Shown piece after piece: positions 1-11,481 of a DNA stretch of 35,633 nucleotides. The DNA comes from Apostichopus californicus (taxonomy: Eukaryota > Echinodermata > Holothuroidea > Aspidochirotida > Stichopodidae): the NCBI GenBank assembly GCA_020650975.1, contig JAIPMN010013025.1, forward strand, positions 1 through 35,633, in the 5' to 3' direction. Under the pieces are notes generated by a model. It had not been told where the DNA came from and ran no database searches. It saw only the letters and a program-made list of their open reading frames with translations. The translations under genes were made by a program, and so were the position numbers. How positions within the stretch are numbered: the first letter of the stretch is position 1; the number at the start of each line of letters is the position of its first letter.

Positions 1-569
1 AACTGGAAAGGGAAAGACTATTTTCAAATCCACCCAGGTTTAATATGCCTGTCCCACCATCTTACATCCTTCCACCAAACTGTGCCCCCCCCCCTTTCCA
101 CCAGCCTGCCCCACCAACACATCCTCCATCCCTTTGCATCCACCTTCTGGTGTTACAGTCAGTTTAAAATAATATTCTCTCTGAGCTACAGAAGGGAGCA
201 GGAACACCTTCCTACACTGTTATCATATTTATATGAAGATCCTTTTTTTTTTTAAATTGTCCATTTTGTACTGATAACACAAGTCATTTCTTGAGTTATT
301 ATCAAAGTTTCCTTCTTTCTTTCTTTCTTAAACATCAGTGTCATATTTCTTCTTTGTCCCAATTTATCAATCCTTTCCAATAGATTTGAAACTTCCAAGT
401 TATTACCGTATTTCAGACATGTCACAACTGTCGGTGGTCGCCAAAACACAAAACTCAAAACAACAAATTTTCCAGCACAATTTTGAAAAAAACAATCTAC
501 AATTTGCATGGCAAATTGAACAATTATTACGTAGTATGTTGCTAAGCTATATATACACTGCAGGGCCAT
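1..569. other. Non-coding left edge with low-complexity tracts
   Basis: No convincing gene is visible. The first 150 bases are C-rich with loosely repeated CCACC words and a run of C at about 86-96. A T tract lies near 242-254 and a short (TTTC)n microsatellite near 311-329. Short ORFs on both strands overlap each other in AT-rich sequence and show no domain, no signal peptide and no supporting splice sites, so they are treated as chance. Confidence 0.6.
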
Positions 570-1020
570 ATCACATTTATTCTCTGTATGTTACACAGTG
601 GAACCAAAGTTCATGTTTTCACTAACAGTTGGGGAAAGGATGCTGAGTTCAAACAATTGACTTCCTGCTATTGATTCCATTCATTTGAAAGTCAATTACA
701 ACCCTGCAGCATCCTTCAATGAGGTCTGCAATTAATCTATGCTTAAGAAGTATTTTTTAATGCATAGTATACCATTCAATAGTGCATAAATATCACATTT
801 ATTCTCTGTATGTTACACAGTGGAACCAAAGTTCATGTTTTCACTAACAGTTGGGGAAAGGATGCTGAGTTCAAACAATTGACTTCCTGCTATTGATTCC
901 ATCCATTTGAAAGTAATCACAACCCTGCAGCATCCTTCAATGAGATCTACAATTAATCTATGAAAAATACTAAAGCTTAAGAAGTATTTTTTAATGCATA
1001 GTTTACCATTCAATAGTGCA
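570..1020. repeat. Tandem duplication of a ~220-bp segment (2 copies)
   Basis: Bases 570-786 and 792-1020 are near-identical direct copies (about 222-bp period). Both begin ATCACATTTATTCTCTG and end CATTCAATAGTGCA. Differences are few: the second copy has about 15 extra bases near 967-981 before GCTTAAGAAG, a small indel after GAAAGT, and scattered substitutions. The high identity points to a recent local duplication. No coding function is seen; the overlapping minus-strand ORF at 813-1013 is incidental. Confidence 0.9.
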
Positions 1021-1180
1021 AAGCAGGTCTGTAAGGCGTGAAATGTATGGCACCACGTGGTACAATAGCAGTCACCATGTCATAAATGAATTCACCTGTC
1101 CAGCAGCCATCTATTGGTTAGCCCAATCAGGGCAAAATGGCCACTTACTGTGAAGATTCATGACTACTGTTACAAGTATG

Positions 1181-1640
1181 ATGGGGATCACTTAATATCA
1201 AGAATCAGTCTATTTATTGTAGGATGTGGGGAAGGGGGTCATAAAAGACCACTTACAAACAGGGGGATTAAGGGTGGTGGGGATCATTTATATTATAAAA
1301 GCAGCATATTATAGGGGATGGGACGGGTGGGAAGGGGTGGGAAGGGGGTAGATGGGGGCTGTGATGGGAGACCACTTAAGAACAAGGGATTCTGGGTGAA
1401 GGGATCATTGAAATTATAAATGCAGCATATTATAGGGGTTGGGAATTGGGAAGATGGAGTGATGAAGGGGTGGTTAAATGTGACACTTATAAACAAGGGA
1501 TTAAGGGTAATATGGATCACTTAAATCATAAAAGCAACATATTGTAGGATGTGGGAAAGGGGAAGGGAGATGGAAGAGGGGTTAAACGAATTAACCACTC
1601 AAAAACAAGGGAATTACAGTAGGATGAAGGAGACCACTTA
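1181..1640. repeat. Degenerate G-rich minisatellite, unit ~111-123 bp
   Basis: A diverged unit recurs about four times. Each copy has (A)CCACTTA-like sequence, AACAAGGGATTA, a GGATCA-T block, ATTATAAAAGCA, CATATTATAGG and then a G-rich tail. Unit starts fall near 1248, 1371, 1482 and 1593, giving spacings of about 123, 111 and 111 bp; a partial copy precedes near 1181. The tail of each unit is rich in GGG runs. Short ORFs within it (both strands) are by-products of the repeat. Confidence 0.8.
1314..1348 (+). other. G-quadruplex-forming candidate
   Basis: Seven closely spaced G runs of 3 or more (GGGGATGGGACGGG then TGGGAAGGGG, TGGG, AAGGGGG) lie with 1-2 base loops. This satisfies the usual pattern of at least four G3+ runs with loops of at most seven bases. 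It is the G-rich tail of one unit of the surrounding minisatellite. No gene is adjacent, so any function is unknown. Confidence 0.6.
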
Positions 1641-4600
1641 CCGCTGACCTTCACTAGTTTGGGTATAGTATTTATATTTTACACAGATATTTACCTTATT
1701 CTATTGTAGGCTAGGAAGATGAGAGTGCATATATACATATTGAATAGAGACAGGAGATAGCTGGAGTGAAATAAATCAAAACAATATTCATTCCCCCAAA
1801 AACATTGATCAGTTTATCAGCTGGTACTTTCCATTAACTTTAGTAAACTTTTAAACCAGCAGATCTCTATCTTTTCTCACCTGTTGGGGGGTTTGTTGTC
1901 ACAAGCATATATAGACCTCCGCTTATATAGAGTTTTACTTCCCCTTGAAGTTCTTCAACTTCATTTTCCAATAAATCCTTGATGAGAACATCCAACAGTG
2001 TCTAAATCTGGCAGTTTCTATTATGAAGATGTTATCAACAGTACCAAGCTGCCAGCCAAAAGCAATAAGCGGCATTCCCCAGTGAGAACAGGAGCCAATT
2101 GTGATCACGACCTTTATACTGACAGGAAACATGAGTGGCACATACATACCTGTCATACCCTAACTAGTTTAATGTGCTGTGGTGTCTGCTTTTCCTTTCT
2201 GAAAGATACCAGTCCTGTTCTGATGTGCTGCATGCAGCCATTGTCTGTCATCACCTACCCTTAGAGCATTGACCCTTTTTGTTTGCTTCAAACATACTTC
2301 CACTCTTTTTTGACCAATGAGAAGTCTCACAATAATACACCTGGTTTGGGTATTTATGAATCTGTCCGACTTTCAATATCTGTCCATACACAGCTACAAT
2401 AGCTGCATTCTTTAGTCTACCTCACTATATATCCAGCTACATACATGATAGCTGGGTCAGTTACTGATCATTTTACTGTAGGTCTATACTGTTACAGACT
2501 TACAGACTTCTCTGACTGGAACTAATTCCAAATGAAGGGATTATTAAGTGGGAATATGACAAATAAGTATATTGAACTTGACAGGGCTCAGCTAGCTTTG
2601 TCAGAAAGTTAGAACCAACCAAGTTCTACAATCTTAGTAAAAGTTAGGAAACAGACACAAAATTGATATAGAGGTCCGGATATAGAGGTTCAGATATAGA
2701 GGTTCGGATATAGAGGCGCACAGTGTTAATAGGTTACCAGTTTATTCTACGCACGGTAAAATGAGAGTGCATAGGTTGTGAGGAGACAGGTTATCAGTTA
2801 ATCTAGATTAGTTACTTAGGAAACAGACAAAGGGAGTGTTGAGATGGTAAATACTGTAAGAGAGACACATACTCAATGCTTCACTCCACCTGTTTCAATT
2901 GACAGGATAGTCAATCTGAGGATTAATATTAGACTATTAATGAACAAAGGAACGTTATGCATAATATTCTAAGCATCCTGGTGACATTTACACTCAATTC
3001 CTAATTTAACCGTTTTTGAGATATATATAACAGCAATTGAAGTCGACATGTTTTGTAGCAAAAGTAAACTTGAATGAAACAAGTGAGATGACATAGAAGC
3101 GCACAGACAAATTCCTTTCATCTTTTGTCTTTAAAATGCACCAAAATTGAGATGTACATCTCTTGAAACATGAACACCTAAGTGCAGTCATTGGTTTAAT
3201 GCTAACTTCACATTCCCTTAAAGATAAAGTTGGAAACCCTTTCATCCAATGCAAGGTCAAAACAATATTAAGGTGAAACAGAGGATAAAACAAAACATTT
3301 TGCTGTCAGTAAGCAACTACCTATGACATCACACCCTGTTTGCTTCAAGTTCAAACATCTATGGTACAAACCGTGACAAGTTCAATTATCAACATCTCTC
3401 TCTACAGCATGTGGTGAATGGCTTTCAAATTTCGCCAGGACACTAAAGAATAGGTTCAACTTTCATCAGTCAAGAGCCCCTCGAAACTTACTGGATTGGG
3501 GATTTACGAGCTAAGTTACTTATCTTGTCTCCCCCTCAACGAACTAATGCACCTTCTTATCTACTCAAACTACATGATTGGAACGGTCTAGCACTGCGTT
3601 TCCACTTTTCCTGGGCTCTTCCTTACTCTTCCTTCAATCATTATAAGTCAAAAATAATTCTTTCCTCTGGAATATCCCTCTAAGCTGCATACATTTATAT
3701 AACACTTGTGGATTTTGAATTCTGAGGTAATTCCATCACTTTACTGACCAGTACTGACCTTCTTGCTTGCCTCAGAACACAAAATATTGTACTCCTTTCT
3801 GCACTGCTTTAACAAACAGAGAAATCTCAAAATTTACTTAGTGTGGATCTGTATAATTTAGAGCAGTCAAATGTGCAATATTAATAGTGCGGAGACGACG
3901 GGGGAATCGTGAGGGTAAAAATAAACCTCTCATTTGAAAATGCAGTCTGATGAACCGCATTTTCATACCGAACCATGAAGAAGTGATAAATCTGATCTGG
4001 AGAGAATGAACAGCACAGAATTACGTCTTCTACATATTACCATCAGTCTTAGTGACATACTAAACAGCTTGCTTTAAAGTCCCATTGTGCATTCCATCTT
4101 GACGATCTAAAGAATCTTTTTTTCGGGTACTGTTACTGACTGTGTTCCAAGACGTCATCTTGAGACAAAACTATCACCGGAACAGGCTTCTATTCTTCAC
4201 GAATGGTAGATTCAGAAGGAGGAGGGTGATGGTAGATGACACCTGGAGGAGGGTCAAGGGGGAGCAGTGCTAGGTGGGTGGGAAGGTGCGATAATAGCAG
4301 AGTCCAGACAAGTAAGAGAGGAGTGCAGTAAATATTATTAATTTTCCTCTCTGACAAAAGCATGCATTTAGTTATATTAATATTGTATCTTTATAGCAAT
4401 CAAGTGAATTGTAATTATCTATATAAGAACTAGAAGAAAACCAGAAATAAATGTGACCATATTTCCAAACAATTACGAGCTAAATCACATACAGAACATT
4501 TTGCACACATGCTAGAGATTTCAGTCTGCATGTAACATCAATCAAAATCAAATTTCAACTGTACATAGAGGAAACCTCAACTTTTCATGTATTACAGATT

Positions 4601-5709
4601 TTAATATAGAAAGCAAAGAAAGAGGAAAAAAAGACTGCGGAGAAAATCACCGGGGACACTTCCTGTGTTGACATGGATAGGACATGACCTACCACTGGGG
4701 GACACCTGGTGGTAACCAAAACCAGACCAAAGGAATATATACTACAAACCATGTGCAAAGCAAATGTGTATTAAGGCGCGCACCTAAGGGCTATGAGTAA
4801 GCTACATGTATATAGTGGGTTACAGTACGCTACATATGGTTAAACAGTCTCATACGTAGGTTAAAATGATAGTACATAGCCGATGCATACAATGCTGGTA
4901 CTTAGCAAACACCAGGATCCAGCCAGGCCTAGATATTTCACAAGTCTAGCCACTTACACACAAATGCAAACTTCAATTGCACTTAAAAAAATCTATTGGA
5001 TTAAAATCAAGTTCTTGCTAGTATTTTGCCTGAGTTATTACTGTACTGTACAGCACAACACACAATATAAGTTACTGACATACTATACTGCCCAAGATGG
5101 AAGAGTCCATAGCTCAATAAATATTTGCTGATAATAAATAATACAGGCTTTATGCTTGGTACAGAAATCATGAAGATTTTTTTCATTGATGATTATTAAC
5201 CGAATAACCATGTACAGTAATCATGTTCTTGATGTCTACTAGCAGGAAATGCCAGTGCCACTTTTTTTTCTACTTGCAATCTAGAAATCCACTGGCATTA
5301 ATTAGCAGGGACACCAAACTGAATAGTGACAAATTTATTTAATACTTTCATGCAAATATGTATATATGTTCAAACTGTCAAACCATGTCGTTGACTTTTA
5401 AATTTGTCCTTTCTTTTTGAAATTTCTGACCCATGTCACATTATCTAGCTATTTTTTTCAATCACTGCATTGCCCTTTGAAAAAAACAGGATTTGTTGGA
5501 GGATGTATTTGTATGCCATAAAATCTTCCACACTCCTCCTGACAAAGAATATCTCAAAATCTGCAGAATATTACCTCAAATTAGGACTCAACAAGAAGGG
5601 ACTTTTATAGAGCTCTAACACATCCTTCGTTTTTTTTTAACACCGTGTTCCATCTTCTTAATGCTTACAAACAGGTCATAGATCTTTCTTTCCAGGGAAA
5701 CCTATTTAC
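1641..5709. other. Gene-poor AT-rich stretch
   Basis: I see no supportable exon here. ORFs are at most about 95 codons, mostly unstructured, with stop-dense flanks. Content includes a 14-bp minisatellite (2665-2720), scattered TACAGTA/TACTGTA words, a purine-rich G tract near 4217-4300, and many short poly-A/T runs. It may be intronic or intergenic for a minus-strand gene whose candidate exons lie further right, but nothing in the sequence proves this. Confidence 0.5.
2665..2720. repeat. 14-bp minisatellite, 4 copies
   Basis: Four consecutive copies of GATATAGAGGTTCG occupy exactly 56 bases. The copies end in TCCG, TTCA, TTCG and CGCA, so the GATATAGAGG part is invariant and the last four bases vary. 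No gene is associated. Confidence 0.9.
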
Positions 5710-6024
5710 CTCTATTCCTCACCAAATATTCTTGAGTGGTTTTTCCGTTCGTTCGTAAAGTAAAAAAAGAGTCAGTTCCGATGTTTACCATTAATCTATC
5801 AGGTATGTAATTTTGAATTACAGAGAGCACTCCCATCTGACAAGGACGTGTGTCTTGTATTAAAATTATGTTTACATTAAATACATCAGGCCGGATAGGA
5901 ACGATCACTGCAAGGTCTATGTAAATCATACATCGATGTCGGCCTCGTCGTCTCGTATGTATAGAGGGAATATTTCGAATGTGGTCAGATCGTCTTCTAA
6001 CGTTACCGTAGTACGGGGTAGAAA
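5710..6024 (-). CDS. Candidate internal coding exon, 105 codons, phase 1-1, unknown family
   Basis: This is the best-looking anonymous coding stretch outside the MXRA7-like gene. On the minus strand it lies in an open frame of at least 130 codons (5702-6094). It is flanked by a plausible acceptor (pyrimidine-rich tract, then CCCACAAG before 6024) and a plausible donor (GAG|GTAAAT, GT at 5709-5708). Between these it is exactly 315 bases, and both boundaries are phase 1, the arrangement typical of exons that encode one extracellular module. The peptide starts STPYYGNVRRRSDHIRN, passes an Arg-rich CpG-dense part (RRRGRHRC), then alternates hydrophobic residues (IDLAVIVPIRPDVF, FNVNIILIQD) like beta strands, and ends TQEYLVRNRG. 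I do not recognise the family; a beta-sandwich extracellular repeat is only an impression. CpG dinucleotides are much commoner than in the flanks. It could also be a fossil coding fragment. Confidence 0.33.
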
Positions 6025-9000
6025 CTTGTGGGCTCATCAAGGAAAAAGCAATATAACATGAATCATAATTTAAAGCAACAGTCATCATTTTCAAAAGAAC
6101 CTTCTTCTGATATCACATCTACAAATATACACTTTTCAGTCAAACAAAAAACCGTTGCCCCCCCCCTAACCACCCCCACCCCCCTCACAAGAGTGTGAAG
6201 TCAAAGGAAGTCCTTAAGACACATTTTACCTACAGTACAATTGCATATAAGTTCCATAGTTTACTAAATATACTTCAAAGATGATGAGAATGGAATGCTT
6301 CTTGAGATAAAAATCATATAGCTACTGTACATATACTGTACCAATGATGCTTACAAATAGCGTAAGATTTGGTTGTGGAAAATATGTGGAAATTTGGAAT
6401 TTAATCAAAGTTATGAAACTACTAAGTACTGCATATTAGTATCCTTCAGAATTGTTCATACTGTACATGTTCTGTTTGCTATCTGTCAGGATTGCCCAGT
6501 AATGTATTAGGTTTCTGTACATGATACATACCTATACCTGCATTGAAGAATGCCATAAAAACTTGATGTGGCTATATCAAATGCTATAACTTATTTTCAG
6601 GACTGACATATTCAGATATAAATTTCTTCAAATGTTTAGTACTCTTTTTCAATTTTTTTTTATAAATTTTGAGTCTTCTGCACAGTATGGAAGATGATTT
6701 GTTACGGTTTTGAGGTGGTGCAATGTAAAGACTTACAAATGTTGTACCTCACATCAACAAATAAACCCCATGTTTGTAACTGATTAATTTACATACAGTA
6801 CTGTACTGTACAGCACAGTACAGTACAGTACTCAGTTTACAACAGAAGGTCTGAATAAATCTGCCACACTTTTGCTACACTTTTGTGTCTTGGACAATGG
6901 GAGAGCAATTTATTGTCTTGGATGAAAGAGCCAACCATTTAAGAGATCAGTCCTACTTTGCTTTCTCTAGAATCAGCCAAAGAAAGCATTTGTTTACATT
7001 CAAGGGAATGTTTTTAAATTAAAATCTACAGTTTAAATCCATATAAACACGCTACTGTACACTGTTACACGAGGCATACATGTACAGTATATACTCTACA
7101 CAACACACACATTATACATGCACAAATACTATACAAATATGGAAGCATCTAAGAAGAATATCTTAAACTTGATGACAGGAATTTTGCAATAAAAAAACCC
7201 CTGTGAAGTTGTGAAACATTTAAGTATTTATTTACCTATTTTATATACTGTATTTACACCATAGTAGGTATTGTACAGTAAAATGACAAGCATTACCTTG
7301 ATCAGTCAGTACATTACAATCTATGTAGTTTAGATCTTTCATAATAAAGGAAGTTACAATTACTTACAATTACCATGTTGTACAATGGTACATATGGAAC
7401 ATTTGAATAATGGACTTTCTTTTCAGAGTGTGTATATGTATATGTATTGTAGTACTATAGTCCTTCTACTTCAAAATGTGACACTTGTTTTCTTGTTCTA
7501 TGGTATACTAGACGTTTTTGGCTTAAACGATAAAAAAAAAAAAAAATTGATAAAAAAATATTACAACCATTTTGACACATGTAGGGCCTACAGGTATCTA
7601 ATTTTTTTGTTGTTGAAAAGTACACAGTACTGTTACATCAATAATACTGTAGGTTAGATGACAGATATGTCATAAACTGAACTCCACCAAAATTAGTTAC
7701 TTTGGAAGCTTTCTTGCACACAATTTGGGGGCATCCAAATGACAAGTTTAATATCTAATCTGTCCAGATTGTCCCAGCTTCCCCATTTTGAGATATCCTG
7801 TTTACAACTTTAAAGTTGATACATTTTTAACCTCTGCTGATCTCAGATAACTGTCGACCTCAATTAAAGACAATATTTAGGTTTCTTCTACTCAATTTGG
7901 GTCATCCACATGTGGAGTACCTCCATGCTTTGAATTCTAGAGGGGAAAAAAATGTAGCAGCAAAGACATCAAACTCACTTTTTAAAACAGACACCAACCC
8001 ATCATCCACAAAGGTTACAAATTTTGTCATCTGAGGCAAACAACTATATAAAAAGGTCTTATAAATGATGAAACATTTGTGGTAGAGAAATATCAGCAGA
8101 TATCAGCAGATATCCCCTAACTGTAGGACATAGGGCTGGATATTAAGCTCAGTTGATAGAGTAAAGGATTTGTCATAAATCTTATGTAAATTTCTACAGT
8201 ACTTTTGAGTGAATCTACTACATACAGTAAATGCAGTCTGTTTCTCTGCTCCCCCCCCCCCCCAACCCTTCCAACTTTTAGTTTTCTTGTTATGTTACTG
8301 TAAGTGATTTCTTTCAATGCAGTCTGACACTTATGGGACTTGAACAGGAACTGAACAAGGAGACCATGACAACAATTTAAACCTCAGTGTTTAATAGCAA
8401 AACCACTTTCACACATGCACAATTAATTATCTGCTACCAAAATGTTCCCAGATCATCTACTGGACAATACTGTATTGGACAGATAAAGCAGAACAGGTGG
8501 GATACAGGTGATGTAACAAACAAATTTGACCTCAGTGAGGTCAACTCAAGTACATATGAAACAGCTGGAAATAGCTTGTACTGTCTTATACATAATACTA
8601 TGGTCGATAGGACATGAAGGTACAAAATGTGGTTTATTAGCTACTGTACTGTACCAGTTAACATTTAATGATAACAATATATAACATGTGCCTGTGGTAT
8701 CCCTTGGTTTAAAGTTCATGTCTCAAACAATGGGATGTCGCTCACCATCAAGAGATAACCCATTTTTAATGAGACCATGATTCCCAAATTTAAAAATCCA
8801 TAATTAACAAATTACAAAAAGATGGTGTACTAAACAAATAAACAAAATAGACAATATAACAATTTATGGATCAACTATATTACAAAAAGGTAAATCCTAA
8901 AAACAAATAAGTAAGAACTACCCAAGGTAATGGATTGATCTATTCACATGTTAGTAATTAATGTTACAAAAAGCATTGTAAAAAAAGGGATAAAATCACT

Positions 9001-10575
9001 AAGAAAGCATTATTATTTAATTAATCCTGCTATATGTTTTAAGTACAAAAATTTCAAATGCTAGACTTTTAGAATTACTTTTTTCGCTAACATTGATATG
9101 TCAATTATGTCCAGTTCAGACTCTCAGATTTGTGTAGAACTACGAATGATGAACAAGGAACAAATTCATTCTGGTCCTTTGAATAATGATTACAGGTTAC
9201 TGTAAGCTACCGGTATAGTATATATCAACAACTTTAAGGTGACATTTGTGCAAGGCACAGAGGCCACTAAGTTGAATTCCATACAGTAACACAAAACCCA
9301 TCAAATAAGTAAGAGTTGACAATCTTGTCAAGTTTTGTTTCATCATAAAAACTGAAAATACTTTTAAGAGCTGCGTTCTGAGTTGAATTATTTCTTGTTA
9401 CAATGTTTAGATACTACTGTACAGGTGACGGACATTTTTGGGCACACAGAAAACGTTTAAAACAAAAAATATATACATCTTTCTTTCAACGGACATCATG
9501 ATCGACAACGTTTAAAAAAATTAAAATTTGGTGAGACACAAACTTTCATGCATATATCAGTAGGTAATAGACTTATCGGGAGACCTGTGTAACCCTATCA
9601 TCTGGATCAGCCAAATAATTGTAACCACACACAGTACTTATAGTATTTAGGTCACAAGCTATCCAATCTTAACGTACCCTATACATGGTTTGAACCGGAT
9701 ATTGAAAAATTAAACCAAAACAAAGTTCAAATTTGCTGTTTGCTGCAAAAAAGCTGTTAGATACATAATTTAAATTTAAATTTGTGTAGCAACAAGTGTG
9801 GATATTAAAAAAAAAAAATCTATGCAATGGCAGATAAATTGTTATCTTTAAGCTTGTTAATAATGGTGGTTGATGGTTTTATTGCAAATGCATGTACTGT
9901 ATACAGTAGGAGCTTGGTTCTTCCAGCTGTGGAACGTCAAGTTGGTCCAACGAAAGGGGCATTAATTGTTCACTCCGAAGATGAACATGTATGCCAAACT
10001 AATGAGTTTAATACCAAGGAAAAATGTATAAGCTTGAGAGTAGAGGCCACCTCAATGACCTGCACTGGTTAACGTAAAGGTTCCACAAGTACTGAACATT
10101 CTTAAAATTCTAACTTCAAAAAAACTGCTCAGTCACTTGATAAGGTTTACATTAAAGATTTATATTTTTTCCCCTAAGAATGCTCCATAGAAACCATGAA
10201 AACTTGCAAAAAGAAGGGAAAATAATCCAAAGACCCATTCCAAACACAGAACATTCATTAAGGCTTAAAAACTTTCTGACTATTAAGTACTATTGTAATC
10301 TCAACTAAACAAACTCAGAGATGTGGGCTTGGTAAAATTTTGACAGTAGGCTAATGGTATATATTTTGTCTCTACAGTAAAATCTTGGCATTAATTGAAA
10401 TATATCCAAAGTAGAGATCAAAGTTATTATTTTTGTAAATTCTTCAACCTCATCAACTGACAAAATGCAGCTTCAAAACAGCAAGAAATAAAACACTAGC
10501 ATTATGTTCCGTACCAGACTTGCCGGTTCTGGAGTGACATGAATCACCCAGAATTTAGGTTACTCCGAGTTTGCG
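6025..10575. other. Gene-poor AT-rich stretch
   Basis: No supportable gene is visible. It holds many ACAGTA/TACTGT words, an inverted repeat built from them (6797-6832), C tracts near 6154-6183 and 8250-8263, a poly-A run near 7533-7546, and a short direct repeat of TATCAGCAGA near 8090-8111. An 81-codon ORF at 9827-10072 starts with a hydrophobic stretch resembling a signal peptide, but it has ordinary AT-rich composition and no supporting splice site; it is discussed among the rejected items. Confidence 0.5.
6797..6832. repeat. 13-bp perfect inverted repeat of ACAGTA/TACTGT words
   Basis: AGTACTGTACTGT (6797-6809) is the exact reverse complement of ACAGTACAGTACT (6820-6832), separated by ten bases. 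The arms are made of the GTAC/ACAGTA word found throughout the window. It could form a cruciform or hairpin. It may simply reflect the local abundance of this word. Confidence 0.8.
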
Positions 10576-10604
10576 TTTGAAGAAGATCCTGCTAGAATTG
10601 AAAT
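10576..10604 (+). repeat. Decayed second copy of the hammerhead-like repeat core
   Basis: TTTGAAGAAGATCCTGCTAG followed by AATTGAAA matches the core of the minus-strand repeat at 19643-19681. Here the second arm of the hairpin is mutated (AGAATT instead of AGGATC) and the bases after GAAA are TAAT rather than CGTC. The sequence is therefore a degenerate relative, in the opposite orientation to the 19.6-kb copy. Its wider boundaries are not clear. Confidence 0.6.
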
Positions 10605-11223
10605 AATTTCTTTGGAATATGTGAATTTCAAGATTCGGACTAGTTTAGCCAAAATTTGAATTAAACCATCTCTGACTAAGATATTAAGAAACTGTTGCAT
10701 ATTGTTACGGACAACGTAGACTAGCTTGACACACACTGAGACTGGGACACAGATGTCCTTGACTTTACTACAGATCTGTTTACTATTTATTGAAAGGTTA
10801 GCAAATTAACTCAAAAGTCAAATAGCTGTCATCGGCTAAAATCTGACTGCTTGAAACTGCTCAAACTAGCCCAGATCGGTATAACGTAAGGTTAGAACTA
10901 AGTTTCCTCCCTCGCCTAAACTATTGCCTAGACCCAGCAGTTTAGTAGCAGTGGACCTAGTGCTAGGCCAAGGTTTTTACTAGTATTATTAGTATGCCTA
11001 CTGTGTTACAAACCCTAGCCTAGGCATATGCTATACAGTACATTTTGCTAAGCTTGATCACTCTTTGAATGGCCAGTTAGCATTAAATTCAATGTAGCCT
11101 AGACCTAGCTTAAGTTCAGGCAAACAAAATTAGACTTCTTTTTATCATAAAGAACACATAGTATACCATCCAAACTTGTCAATAATGTGTGCAACTGAGG
11201 AAAAGAAAGCGTTTGCAACTTAC
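10605..11223. other. Non-coding stretch rich in CTAG / GCCTAGG words
   Basis: Between about 10915 and 11112 the words CCTAG, CTAGG, CTAGACC and GCCTAGGC recur many times (for example CCTAGCCTAGGC near 11016). The same vocabulary returns at 13435-13510. It lies just downstream (minus-strand sense) of the candidate exon at 11224-11481, so it would be intronic if that exon is real. No coding sequence is visible. Confidence 0.4.
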
Positions 11224-11481
11224 TACAAGGTCTGGTCGAATACGAAATTTCATCTTAGAATTGATCCACGAGCCGTGAGCTCCACTGTCAGCCTGCCGTT
11301 CTTCCCGGGGAAGAGCGTTCAGCTCGTTCTGCTTCTTCTGTTCTTGGCTATCCAAACTGAGAAAATTTATCGCGACAACAATTTGGAAAACCACGAAAAA
11401 TAAGGCAAGATAAATGGCGTACCGGTACCGATAACACCACCTGGAAGAGCGAGTTGTCCGTGTTGTACGAATGGTTCCCAT
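11224..11481 (-). CDS. Candidate first coding exon of a type II membrane protein (86 codons)
   Basis: On the minus strand, an ATG at 11481-11479 opens 86 codons that end exactly at a strong donor, GTA|GTAAGT (intron begins at 11223), leaving phase 0. The peptide begins MGTIRTTRTTRSSRWCYRYR, a short Arg/Thr-rich cytosolic tail. About 19 hydrophobic residues follow (AIYLALFFVVFQIVVAINF, residues ~22-40). A polar stem with Gln/Lys/Glu (DSQEQKKQNELN) comes next. This is the layout of a Golgi-type signal anchor, as in many glycosyltransferases and sulfotransferases, but no catalytic domain lies on this exon and I cannot name the family. Codons are less AT-rich than the surroundings and CpGs are frequent, fitting a promoter-proximal first exon. 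The next exon would lie at lower coordinates. The 5710-6024 candidate cannot be its direct partner because the phases differ. Confidence 0.42.

Noticed and set aside
1114..1520. Overlapping ORFs on both strands in the G-rich repeat
   Set aside because: They follow the repeat unit and show no protein features.
9827..10072. 81-codon ORF starting with a signal-peptide-like stretch (MADKLLSLSLLIMVVDG)
   Set aside because: It has an ATG and four Cys residues, but it contains an ACAGTA-word segment, lies in plain AT-rich DNA and shows no recognised domain or splice support. A small secreted protein cannot be excluded.
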